A stretch of 37,561 nt of DNA, from assembly GCA_019894855.1 (NCBI GenBank), contig JAGXNS010000015.1:1-37561 (forward strand), written 5' to 3'. Made by a program: the position numbers and the translations under genes. The first letter of the stretch is position 1. Every line of letters begins with the position of its first letter. The notes beneath the pieces are model-generated. The model ran no database searches. It saw only the letters and a list, made by a program, of their open reading frames with translations, and was not told the DNA's origin. This stretch comes from Promethearchaeota archaeon (GTDB taxonomy: Archaea; Asgardarchaeota; Lokiarchaeia; Sigyniarchaeales; SOKP01). Positions 24,088 to 31,532 of this stretch are shown piece after piece.

Positions 24088-24831
24088 ATGATTAAAAATA
24101 TCTTCATTATGAAATCAACGGGCGAACTACTTTTTTATAAAACTTATGAGGATATTTTTGACATTAAACTCACAAGCAGCTTTTTAAGCGCAATTTTCTC
24201 ATTTGTTAAACAAACCTTGAAAACAAAAGAATTATCTGAAATAGAGGTTGGACCATTTCGGTTCATCTTTGAAGTAGAAAAAGCCAATTCTAGTGAACTC
24301 ATGTTTGCTCTTTTTAGCGATAGAACTGATAACCTTGTAGAGCTGAGAAACCAGTTACGGGAAATTAAAAGCGAATTTCTATCCGAATTTGATGTGAAAA
24401 ACTTAACGGATAATTTTAATGGCGAAGTTTCGATATATCAAAATTTTGAGAAAAATGTCGATGAAATAATTGAGAGCAAGAAGTTAGTTTCAGAAGAAAT
24501 TCAAAAGGATTTAATTGAAGTCTTTAAGGAACTTCATACTTTTTCCTCTTTTGTAATCTCATCCGCATTATTGACTCAAACGGGAAGAGTTATTGTTTCA
24601 TACCTTAGCTCTAATGTCCTTTCAGAGATAATAAGATTATTAGAGAGTAGATTTATAATAGGGAATTCAAGAATTAGTGAATTAATATCGCTCGAGGAAT
24701 ACGGTATCTTATCTTTAGTTGGAATTGACAACTTTATTTCTATAATCCAGTTCAAGAAAAATTGTCCATTCGAGACGAGTTTGGTAATATCTAAAAAGTT
24801 TTCGAAGAGACTCAAGAAGCTGATAATGTAA
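24088..24831 (+). CDS. Longin-like/roadblock-like regulatory protein (putative)
   Basis: A 247-residue soluble protein. The N-terminal 90 residues follow a longin-type pattern: first strand IKNIFIMKSTGELLFYKTY, an amphipathic helix (LTSSFLSAIFSFVKQTL), a strand with GPFRFIFEVE, then SELMFALFSDRTDN. Longin domains are small-GTPase partners in trafficking and regulators of Rag/Rab systems. The C-terminal part (about 155-245, with SALLTQTGRVIVSYL and IRLLESRFI) resembles a roadblock/LC7 module, also a GTPase partner. Both assignments are by eye and need profile comparison. Proteins with such folds are common in Asgard genomes and scarce in other archaea. It is a lone gene 3.7 kb from a small GTPase. 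Confidence 0.55.
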   Translation: MIKNIFIMKSTGELLFYKTYEDIFDIKLTSSFLSAIFSFVKQTLKTKELSEIEVGPFRFIFEVEKANSSELMFALFSDRTDNLVELRNQLREIKSEFLSEFDVKNLTDNFNGEVSIYQNFEKNVDEIIESKKLVSEEIQKDLIEVFKELHTFSSFVISSALLTQTGRVIVSYLSSNVLSEIIRLLESRFIIGNSRISELISLEEYGILSLVGIDNFISIIQFKKNCPFETSLVISKKFSKRLKKLIM

Positions 24832-25007
24832 AAACGCTTATTAATTGGAGAAATAATATGCATAATTTTAATTTTTTCAAATATTTCTTTGTAAATAAAA
24901 AAAGGGGCCTTATAATTTTGATTCTCTTTTCTATTATATTAAGAGAAGGCTATTTAATTTTTTTTTATCAATATTAAAAAAAAAAAGTGATGAAGAAATT
25001 GGATGTT

Positions 25008-26312
25008 TTAGATGCCCGACATCTTGTAAACTTGACGTAGTGCCATTGACATGACATAATTTTGGATTTGTCTGCTTCCACCTATGATTTCCGCTATTCT
25101 AGAGATGTTTACCAGATCGGTCATTAAAGTGTTGTCGCATAGTCCAGCGCCTCCCATTAGATTGGCAGATTCGTAGCAAATCTCTTCTGTAAGTTTAGCA
25201 ACATGATACTTGAACTGACTAGCAGAAGCTACTAAGGCTTGTGAAATGTTTCTGGGAAGCTCCCCTCCAAACTTTTCCATCTTGCTATCATAATTTTTAC
25301 AAAACATTAAAAGTCCGAGCGTGACGTTAGTTAATCTTGCCCAAAGGTCAGTTAAAGTAAAACCTACCCCTTGAAATTTCAAAATCATTTGATCGAATTG
25401 CTTTCTGTTATTTACATATATAGCCGCGTAAGCAATTGCGTTCCAAGATTTGGTGATACAATCGATTGCTATCCCTATTCTTTCCGGAACCAATCCTTCA
25501 AAAAGATGTTCTCGCCCCTTTCCTACGCCACCTAACACGTAATCCTTTGGTACTCTAAGGTTATCAAACCATTCTTTACCTAACCACACTTTTGGGACAT
25601 AAGGAATATAAACTCGTTCACACTTCCAACCCTCCCACGATGTATCAATTAAGAACTGAGCCATCGTGTTCCCGTTGTTCTGCTCTGCAGTAGCGTAAGT
25701 AACAACGTATCCTGCTTTAGGAGCGTTAGTGCTAAAAATTTTTTCGCCGTTTAGAAGAAAACTACCGTCGTCTTGCGCGTCGCATGTGGTTAACATATGT
25801 ACTGCGTCCGAGCCCCTTTCTGGTTCGGTGATTAAAATAGCTCCAGGAGTTTCTCCCGTTACGAATTTTTTTAGTACCTCTAACCTGATAGGGACGTTTT
25901 CGTGGTGTTCTAGGAGCGGATTAATGGCTAATTGAGTTGCCCCACCAGCCATTGAAAACTGGGGGTCAAAAAAACCTACGGCTAAATTCCTCATCAATTC
26001 CATGGTTAGACCATAATCGGTGTAATTAACATCAATCACCTCGAAATTGTGAGATCTTGTTAGGTATCCTTCGGCTCCAAATGCGGGGATCCAATCGTAA
26101 ACATCTTCGTCAGGACCGTGCGTAATCTCGTTTTTCTTTTCGAAACGCATGCAGAATTTTTGAGCTTTTTTTAAAAAATTAAACTCCTTTGGTTCCAAAA
26201 TAGCTGTTAAGTTCGTATTTAAAAACGAATATCTGTTTTTTAAACTTAACTTTTCGAGGATTTCGTCATTTATAGCTTGAGTCATATATTTTTTCTTTTT
26301 ATTTTCTTCCAT
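25008..26312 (-). CDS. Acyl-CoA dehydrogenase family protein
   Basis: A 434-residue FAD-dependent acyl-CoA dehydrogenase. Signatures in order: SMAGGATQLAINPLLE, the FAD-contacting ITEPERGSDA, GEKIFSTNAPKAGYV, the beta-barrel to helix junction VPKDYVLGGVGKGREHLFEG with PERIGIA, and the C-terminal LMGGAGL followed by RIAEIIGGSRQIQNYV, where the Glu falls at the usual catalytic-base position. It would introduce the alpha-beta double bond in an acyl-CoA. The physiological substrate is unknown and no other beta-oxidation gene is next to it. The N-terminal 20 residues are basic and probably disordered. Confidence 0.92.
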   Translation of the reverse strand: MEENKKKKYMTQAINDEILEKLSLKNRYSFLNTNLTAILEPKEFNFLKKAQKFCMRFEKKNEITHGPDEDVYDWIPAFGAEGYLTRSHNFEVIDVNYTDYGLTMELMRNLAVGFFDPQFSMAGGATQLAINPLLEHHENVPIRLEVLKKFVTGETPGAILITEPERGSDAVHMLTTCDAQDDGSFLLNGEKIFSTNAPKAGYVVTYATAEQNNGNTMAQFLIDTSWEGWKCERVYIPYVPKVWLGKEWFDNLRVPKDYVLGGVGKGREHLFEGLVPERIGIAIDCITKSWNAIAYAAIYVNNRKQFDQMILKFQGVGFTLTDLWARLTNVTLGLLMFCKNYDSKMEKFGGELPRNISQALVASASQFKYHVAKLTEEICYESANLMGGAGLCDNTLMTDLVNISRIAEIIGGSRQIQNYVMSMALRQVYKMSGI

Positions 26313-26499
26313 TTTTATAACTCCTATATTGAATATTGTTGAAATTAACTAGAGAAATAGTCTTACTAAGAGAAATACAAATTCTTTTTTTAATTTTGTT
26401 TATTGTGTGAATAAAATAAAAAAAATAAATCTAAATTAATTCAATAAAATATACAGAGATGACAAGTCTTAATTAATATCTAAGCTATTTAATACTACT

Positions 26500-27402
26500 A
26501 TGAAAATTTTAATAACTGGAAGCTCGGGTTTCATCGGATCTGCTCTAAAGCGGTTATTAGAAGAAAAGGGTATTGAAGTTATACCTTTTGATATTAAAGA
26601 GAGCACATTGGATGATGTTCGAGATTTTTCAGCTTTACAATCCAAAGTATTAGGAATAAATGGCATTATTCATTTAGCAGCAGTAAGTAGAGTGAAAATC
26701 GCACATGAAAATCCCTTAGAATGTGTTAATACAAATATTGGAGGGATGATTAACGTGCTCGAGTCTGCAAGACTGATACACACAGATAATAATTATCCTT
26801 GGGTGATATTTGGATCCTCTCGAGAAGTATATGGTGAGTCTCCAATCTTACCTGTCAATGAATTGTCAACTCGTAAAGCCATTAACGTCTATGGAGTCTC
26901 TAAACTATCAGGAGAGGAATTGTGTAAGGTTTACTCAGAAAATTATGGGTTAAAAGTAAGAGTATTAAGATTTTCAAATGTTTATACCGGAAAAAACGAT
27001 CATTTAGATAGAGTCATACCAAAGTTTATTTTACAAGCTTTTAACAAAGAAGATTTGGTTATTAACGGGACAGGAGAGGAAATTTTCGATTTCACTTATA
27101 TTGATGATACGATTCAAGGAATTTGGTGCTGTATTCAGGAAATAGAGAAGAATATTCATCTTTTTGACGATTTCAACATATCTACAGGAGTCCCAATATC
27201 ATTAAAACAATTAGCCGATACAATTATTAAAAAAACTCGAAGTAAAAGCACAGTTGAATTTACTAAGCCACGATCTTACGATGTCAACAAATTTTACGCA
27301 AACCCTAGTAAAGCAATAAAAATACTTGGATTTCTGCCAAAAGTAATGTTAGATGAGGGAATTAATTTATCTATAGCGAAACTAAAGAGAGAATCGTCCT
27401 AA
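26500..27402 (+). CDS. NAD-dependent epimerase/dehydratase (extended SDR)
   Basis: A 300-residue extended short-chain dehydrogenase of the UDP-glucose 4-epimerase/dTDP-glucose dehydratase class. It has the NAD loop GSSGFIGS (residues 7-14), the acidic residue after strand 2 (VIPFDIKE), HLAAVSR, the catalytic SSREVYGE and YGVSK pair, RFSNVYTG, and DFTYIDDTIQG, typical of nucleotide-sugar enzymes. Likely role is interconversion of nucleotide sugars for surface glycans, which fits the many predicted glycosylation sites in the surface proteins here. The exact substrate is not readable. It is monocistronic. Confidence 0.9.
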   Translation: MKILITGSSGFIGSALKRLLEEKGIEVIPFDIKESTLDDVRDFSALQSKVLGINGIIHLAAVSRVKIAHENPLECVNTNIGGMINVLESARLIHTDNNYPWVIFGSSREVYGESPILPVNELSTRKAINVYGVSKLSGEELCKVYSENYGLKVRVLRFSNVYTGKNDHLDRVIPKFILQAFNKEDLVINGTGEEIFDFTYIDDTIQGIWCCIQEIEKNIHLFDDFNISTGVPISLKQLADTIIKKTRSKSTVEFTKPRSYDVNKFYANPSKAIKILGFLPKVMLDEGINLSIAKLKRESS

Positions 27403-27482
27403 ATCTGTATAGGTCTTAAAAAAAGACTTAAATTTAAAAAAAATAAAATAGATAAATAGAAAATAATTAAACCATGTAAGAA

Positions 27483-27695
27483 TTAATCGTCCTCTTCATC
27501 TTCGCTCATGAGAGATTCGATTTTTTCTTCTAATTCTGCGATTTTACCATTAAGGACATCAATTTTTTTGTAAGTTTCGCAAGTTTGGCACCCGTCGTCT
27601 TCTTGGCACTGTGGAAGTGTATCGCAAACCTCTTCGAGTCCATCCATTTCATCCATTAATTTTTTTACTTGTTCTTGAAGATCATCAATACTCAT
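27483..27695 (-). CDS. Small coiled-coil protein with four-cysteine hairpin
   Basis: A 70-residue acidic protein. Two heptad-patterned helices (residues 3-24 and 44-64) flank a short loop with four cysteines in CDTLPQCQEDDGCQTC (24-39). The layout resembles an antiparallel coiled coil capped by a metal or disulfide hook. It ends in EDEEDD. It is not recognised as a known family. It could be a dimerising adapter or metal-binding protein. It is a lone gene, and its start has a clear ATG. Confidence 0.65.
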   Translation of the reverse strand: MSIDDLQEQVKKLMDEMDGLEEVCDTLPQCQEDDGCQTCETYKKIDVLNGKIAELEEKIESLMSEDEEDD

Positions 27696-27820
27696 TTTTT
27701 ACACCTATCGTAATAATACCATTAGATTATATTTTTGATATAATATTTATTTTTTTATGGAGTTTATAAACAAATAATATCTGTAATAAAAAAGAAAATA
27801 TGGGGTTTTAAAACTTTTTA

Positions 27821-29866
27821 TTAAGTTTTCAGTTTATTCAATTTATTTTCAATGGTTTTGTTCAATGAATCAATTTCCTTGTTGAGTTTTTTCGCTTCTA
27901 CAGAAATTTTCTCAAATCTGCTCTCCTGATCGTCTAATTTTTTAATATAACGCTCTTTCAGAGTTATAGATTGGGTATCTTCGCCTAATACAGAGATATT
28001 TTCTCTTAGCCTTGATTGTTCGTCAGACATTTGGTTTCTCTCTTCGACCAATTTAGATTGTTTTTTCTTCTTTTGGTTCAAATCTTGGATTAATTCTGCG
28101 ATCTCTTTTAATTGTGCTTCCAACTTTTCATTAATAAATTTCTGTTTAACATAAAATCCAACTCTCTTAAATATATCATCTCTAGACCAATTTCTTAAGT
28201 AGTTGCTTGAGTAATCCTCTCTTTGCTCTTTCATTTTAAAAGTTATAGCATCTTTAGGCTTCAAAGTAATTTTAAAACGCCAATAATTAGGTGTTTCTTC
28301 GGGATCAATAGGTTTTTCAATAAAATTATAACCATGGGTTTTAGGGTGATCTAGATAGAACTCCTTCTCTTCACTAGTTTTATTTTGTATTTTGTATGTA
28401 GTCATCATGTTCGTGTAGTAATATTCGTAAGAATAGCCGCTTCCTATAGTAATTTTATGTACGCTTAAGCTTTCGGTTTTAACTTCGTGGTTAATTAATA
28501 CTGCTTGCTCTAAAGCATAATTTAATAAGCGCGTGTCTTCTTTGTTGAGAAATGGAACTATTGCTTCGCCTGCTAAATTATCGTCGTAAATAATTGTCAC
28601 AGGTCCTCTTTCAAGAGTTAGATTTGTATTATTTGTGATTTCAAGGCATGCGTTTGGATTTTTGCCGTATTCGTTTTTGTTGTACAACAACACTCGCCTT
28701 GCTTTAATAACCTCTGTTAAAATTGGGACTAACGCTGATTGTTTCCTTTTTATTGTTACTGGATTAGAGATATTGTATTCAAAGAGTTCTCCTAAATCTT
28801 TAGTTTGTACTTGCGTTTGGGATTTTACCTTATCTAACAAAGCATCATCTGACATCACACCCATCATACCCCCATATCCAACAGCGCCGGCAGGTGCGGG
28901 TTGGGGTATTCCCGAACGTCTCATTTTGGCTTTTTTACTCATTGCTCTAGGTACTTCTTCTAGAGCGTCCATTTCGTACTCTCTATAATCCTCCATTTTT
29001 AATCCTTCTTCTATTTCAGTAGGTTTTACGCTTAAGACTCTCAGAGGTCTTATTATGGGACGTTGTATAAAAATTGGGCGATAAAATTCGTATTTAAAAG
29101 AAACAGGCATTCCAGCTACGAGTGATAACTCTACATTCTCCCAATCTTGATTAGTTGTGTTTTCTATAAGGCTCCATCCAGAAAGGAGACACTTTTCTTC
29201 TTGAGCTTGTTCTTTGCTCATTATTAAGCGATAAGACGTTTTCCAAATTGGACTTTCTCGGATATAATATACAAAAACGATCCTTTCAACTTCATCTTCC
29301 CCTCCCGATTCGCAGTGGATATTGATTTTTTTTGCGTCTTTTTTCTTCCCCGATATAACTGTATCTAAAAAGAATTTAAGATCTTTTTTAATGTCCTCAT
29401 TTTGAATATCAAAAGATTTGAAGTCAGAAAAATTGAATTTAGAAATTTCGTCATTTTCTTGGAGTAAAATTAGCAATTTTTCTACTGTTTTTTCATTCTT
29501 ATTCATCTTTTCTATTTCTTCAATTCCAATGATCGTCCCTACTATAGTTTTGCCCCCGGCAACGGTTAGCTTAACATCTGCTCCTTTTATCTGCGTGATT
29601 AGTGACGATAAAGACCCTGTATCAGGAATATTGAGCATTATTGATTTTAAAAGTTGGGAGGTTTCTAAAGCAGCATCGTATGAAATCGAACTAATATAAC
29701 CCTTTTCGCTTGTATCTAAAACAAAGAGCGATTTTAACACATCATCCATTTCGTCAATTTTAAACTCTAACTCAAAGGTACCGGTTCCTATAACATTACC
29801 TTCAAGAATGTAATAAGAGACTCCGTGTTTAAAAATTATGACTTTCTTGACATTTAATTTCGACAT
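27821..29866 (-). CDS. DUF4139 domain-containing protein with C-terminal coiled coil
   Basis: A 681-residue protein. The N-terminal domain (1-110) begins KVIIFKHGVSYYILEGNVIG and resembles the conserved start of DUF4139/MuiA-like proteins. Residues about 205-590 fit DUF4139, with ESPIWKTSYRLIMS, GWSLIENTTNQDWENVELSLVAG and a terminal beta-sandwich (YYYTNMMTTYKIQNKT). A Gly/Ala-rich loop AGAVGYGGMMG interrupts it near residue 325. The last 80 residues are a strongly charged coiled coil. No signal peptide or membrane helix is seen, so it is probably cytoplasmic. Function of the family is not known; the beta-sandwich and coiled coil suggest an assembly or scaffolding role. Confidence 0.8.
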   Translation of the reverse strand: MSKLNVKKVIIFKHGVSYYILEGNVIGTGTFELEFKIDEMDDVLKSLFVLDTSEKGYISSISYDAALETSQLLKSIMLNIPDTGSLSSLITQIKGADVKLTVAGGKTIVGTIIGIEEIEKMNKNEKTVEKLLILLQENDEISKFNFSDFKSFDIQNEDIKKDLKFFLDTVISGKKKDAKKINIHCESGGEDEVERIVFVYYIRESPIWKTSYRLIMSKEQAQEEKCLLSGWSLIENTTNQDWENVELSLVAGMPVSFKYEFYRPIFIQRPIIRPLRVLSVKPTEIEEGLKMEDYREYEMDALEEVPRAMSKKAKMRRSGIPQPAPAGAVGYGGMMGVMSDDALLDKVKSQTQVQTKDLGELFEYNISNPVTIKRKQSALVPILTEVIKARRVLLYNKNEYGKNPNACLEITNNTNLTLERGPVTIIYDDNLAGEAIVPFLNKEDTRLLNYALEQAVLINHEVKTESLSVHKITIGSGYSYEYYYTNMMTTYKIQNKTSEEKEFYLDHPKTHGYNFIEKPIDPEETPNYWRFKITLKPKDAITFKMKEQREDYSSNYLRNWSRDDIFKRVGFYVKQKFINEKLEAQLKEIAELIQDLNQKKKKQSKLVEERNQMSDEQSRLRENISVLGEDTQSITLKERYIKKLDDQESRFEKISVEAKKLNKEIDSLNKTIENKLNKLKT

Positions 29867-29951
29867 AAAAACTATATATCGATTTACTAATTTAAATATT
29901 GATTCCTTAAAAAAAAAAGAAATGAACAGTTAGGATATTATCTTATTCTGT

Positions 29952-30452
29952 TCATAGCTTTTCTTTCAATATTTCTAGAGTATCTTCTTCCATTGTTTCT
30001 TTGGGATGTTCTATAATCTGGCCGAGATATTCGTTATTTTTGTTAAAGAAATAGAATGTTGGAATTGCTTTTAAGTCAAATTTAGGGTTTGATGCTTCTG
30101 GGGGAGACCTTGTTTTATGCCATGGAGTTTCTCCGGGTTTATGTAGTGCATTAACCATTATACCATACAAAATACGAAGCTCGACATTGTTAGTTTTCAT
30201 CCGTTTTATCAGTTTAATCATGCGTGGTGTATTTTTATGGCAATCTGGACACCAATCAGCACCGAAAGCAACTATCTTTAACTGTTCGTTCCTACTTTTT
30301 AAAAGCGCGTTAATCTCTTTTAATGTGTCAGCTTTAGGTTCGTAAACTTTATAGTTATACTTTATTTTTTCTCCGAATTCTCTTAGGTAATCATCAGGAG
30401 TCATCGTAGGAGATACAAGATCCGTCCACTTTATGTCTAGATCTTTCATCAT
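29952..30452 (-). CDS. Thioredoxin-fold protein with CPDC active site
   Basis: A 166-residue protein of the thioredoxin superfamily. The active site is WCPDC (near residue 67) after KIVAFGAD, and the cis-proline loop is KAIPTFYFFN. The fold ends with a helix containing EDTLEILKEKL. The first 40 residues are helical and not part of the core. CPDC occurs in bacillithiol/thioredoxin-like reductants and in proteins related to Thioredoxin_9. It likely acts as a thiol reductant or peroxidase partner in the cytoplasm; no signal peptide is present. It lies just left of the insertion-prone region at 30518. Confidence 0.85.
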   Translation of the reverse strand: MMKDLDIKWTDLVSPTMTPDDYLREFGEKIKYNYKVYEPKADTLKEINALLKSRNEQLKIVAFGADWCPDCHKNTPRMIKLIKRMKTNNVELRILYGIMVNALHKPGETPWHKTRSPPEASNPKFDLKAIPTFYFFNKNNEYLGQIIEHPKETMEEDTLEILKEKL

Positions 30453-30517
30453 ATTTTTATAATATTTTTTCCCTTTAAAAAAAATTGTATTAATGATTTA
30501 TAATATAATACTGAAGG

Positions 30518-30606
30518 AATTCTAATAGACAATTTAGTAGAATTTTAGTATTTTTGTATTATCTTCTTTTTTTCATTTATAAAGTTAGGATTGGATACGC
30601 TTTAAT
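30518..30606 (+). repeat. Direct repeat copy 1 (element left-end-like)
   Basis: An imperfect direct repeat of roughly 90 bases shared with 30714-30803. The most conserved part is 40 bases, 30562-30601 versus 30756-30795, differing at two positions. Both begin near AATTCTAATAG. Copy 1 is followed at once by a diverged piece of the helicase 3' end and no cargo gene. Confidence 0.85.
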
Positions 30607-30617
30607 GAATAATATGA

Positions 30618-30695
30618 TTAATTGGTTTTCTCTTGATTGATATTAAGGAGTTTTCTGAATAGAAAAAGGGCGCCATCTTTATCCAAAGGATCGTG
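30618..30695 (-). pseudogene. Remnant of the MrfA-like helicase 3' end
   Basis: On the minus strand this stretch encodes HDPLDKDGALFLFRKLL followed by eight residues and a TAA at 30620-30618. The intact helicase at 34005 ends with NEPLDKKGALFLLEKL and seven more residues. Over the 15 aligned residues 11 are identical, while many differences in DNA fall at third codon positions. No start codon or upstream helicase sequence is present. It is a displaced or imported copy of the gene's terminal codons. Confidence 0.75.
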
Positions 30696-30713
30696 ATAAA
30701 AGAATACTAAAGA

Positions 30714-30803
30714 AATTCTAATAGAATTTAGGGGATTTTTAATACTTATGTTATTTCTTCTTTTTTTCATTTATATAGTTAGGATTGGTTACGCTGTAAA
30801 ATG
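30714..30803 (+). repeat. Direct repeat copy 2 (element left-end-like)
   Basis: Second copy of the repeat at 30518-30606, with 38 of 40 bases identical in the core (30756-30795). It precedes the two-gene operon at 30885-34018 by about 80 bases and contains a TATA-like TTTATATA (30770-30777), so it could include the promoter of that operon. Confidence 0.85.
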
Positions 30804-30884
30804 AAGTTTGATCGCTATTGAAAATTTGGAAAGAGTTTTTTTATTTAAATAAAGAGAATTTATGAAGAAATAAAATAAAAGGTA

Positions 30885-31532
30885 ATGAAAAGAAAAATGA
30901 ACTTTAATTTCGAGAATCCATATATAGAATACGATTCAGATGATATACCATATAGCCTATATGAAATACATGGCGTAAATAAAATAAGAGAACTTTCGCG
31001 ACAGCTCCGGACATTCCTAAATTATAAAACTGCTATGATACAATACAGGTTTCGCCCTAAAACTGCTACCTATCCTGATAGAGTAGATGAAAAGTACAAA
31101 GAAACCGAAAGGAGTCTTAAACAATTAGCTTCAAAATTCATAAAATTACTAGCTAATATTAGAGGAAATGGCTTTTCATATGAAATTGAACTTGAAAGAC
31201 TAGTATTTAACCTAGCGTATGATAAGATAAGGAAAAGTCTACTTACGGAATTAAAATATGTAACACAAAAACTCTTTACAACCATTCACGCGTTATCAGA
31301 ACAAGAAATACACTTACACCCAAAGTTTCTTAAATTCATTGCTAATCTTACTCAAGAAGCGTGTACAACATTTAAAATACTTAATAATTGGGCTTCAGGG
31401 TTTTATGAGGAGCTGAGAGTAAATTATGTTCAATTACATGATGAACTAACTTTATTAATTCCAGAAGAACATGCTGAAAAAAGCACTGTTAGGAAACATA
31501 AATCTTTGGAGGAGGGATTAAGGGAATGGTAG
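30885..31532 (+). CDS. Element-associated helical protein of unknown function
   Basis: A 215-residue, mostly helical, basic protein that I do not recognise. No zinc, nucleotide or membrane motif is seen. The middle (about 65-175) is a series of amphipathic helices that could bind nucleic acid or the partner protein. The ATG at 30885 follows AAAAGGTA; an ATG four codons later is an alternative. Its last codons overlap the start of the next gene by seven bases (the ATG at 31526 lies inside ...REW-stop), so the two are translationally coupled and probably act together. Confidence 0.6.
   Translation: MKRKMNFNFENPYIEYDSDDIPYSLYEIHGVNKIRELSRQLRTFLNYKTAMIQYRFRPKTATYPDRVDEKYKETERSLKQLASKFIKLLANIRGNGFSYEIELERLVFNLAYDKIRKSLLTELKYVTQKLFTTIHALSEQEIHLHPKFLKFIANLTQEACTTFKILNNWASGFYEELRVNYVQLHDELTLLIPEEHAEKSTVRKHKSLEEGLREW

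Noticed and set aside
30518-30803. CRISPR array.
   Set aside because: Only two long imperfect copies with a protein-coding remnant between them; no short regular repeat-spacer pattern and no cas genes.
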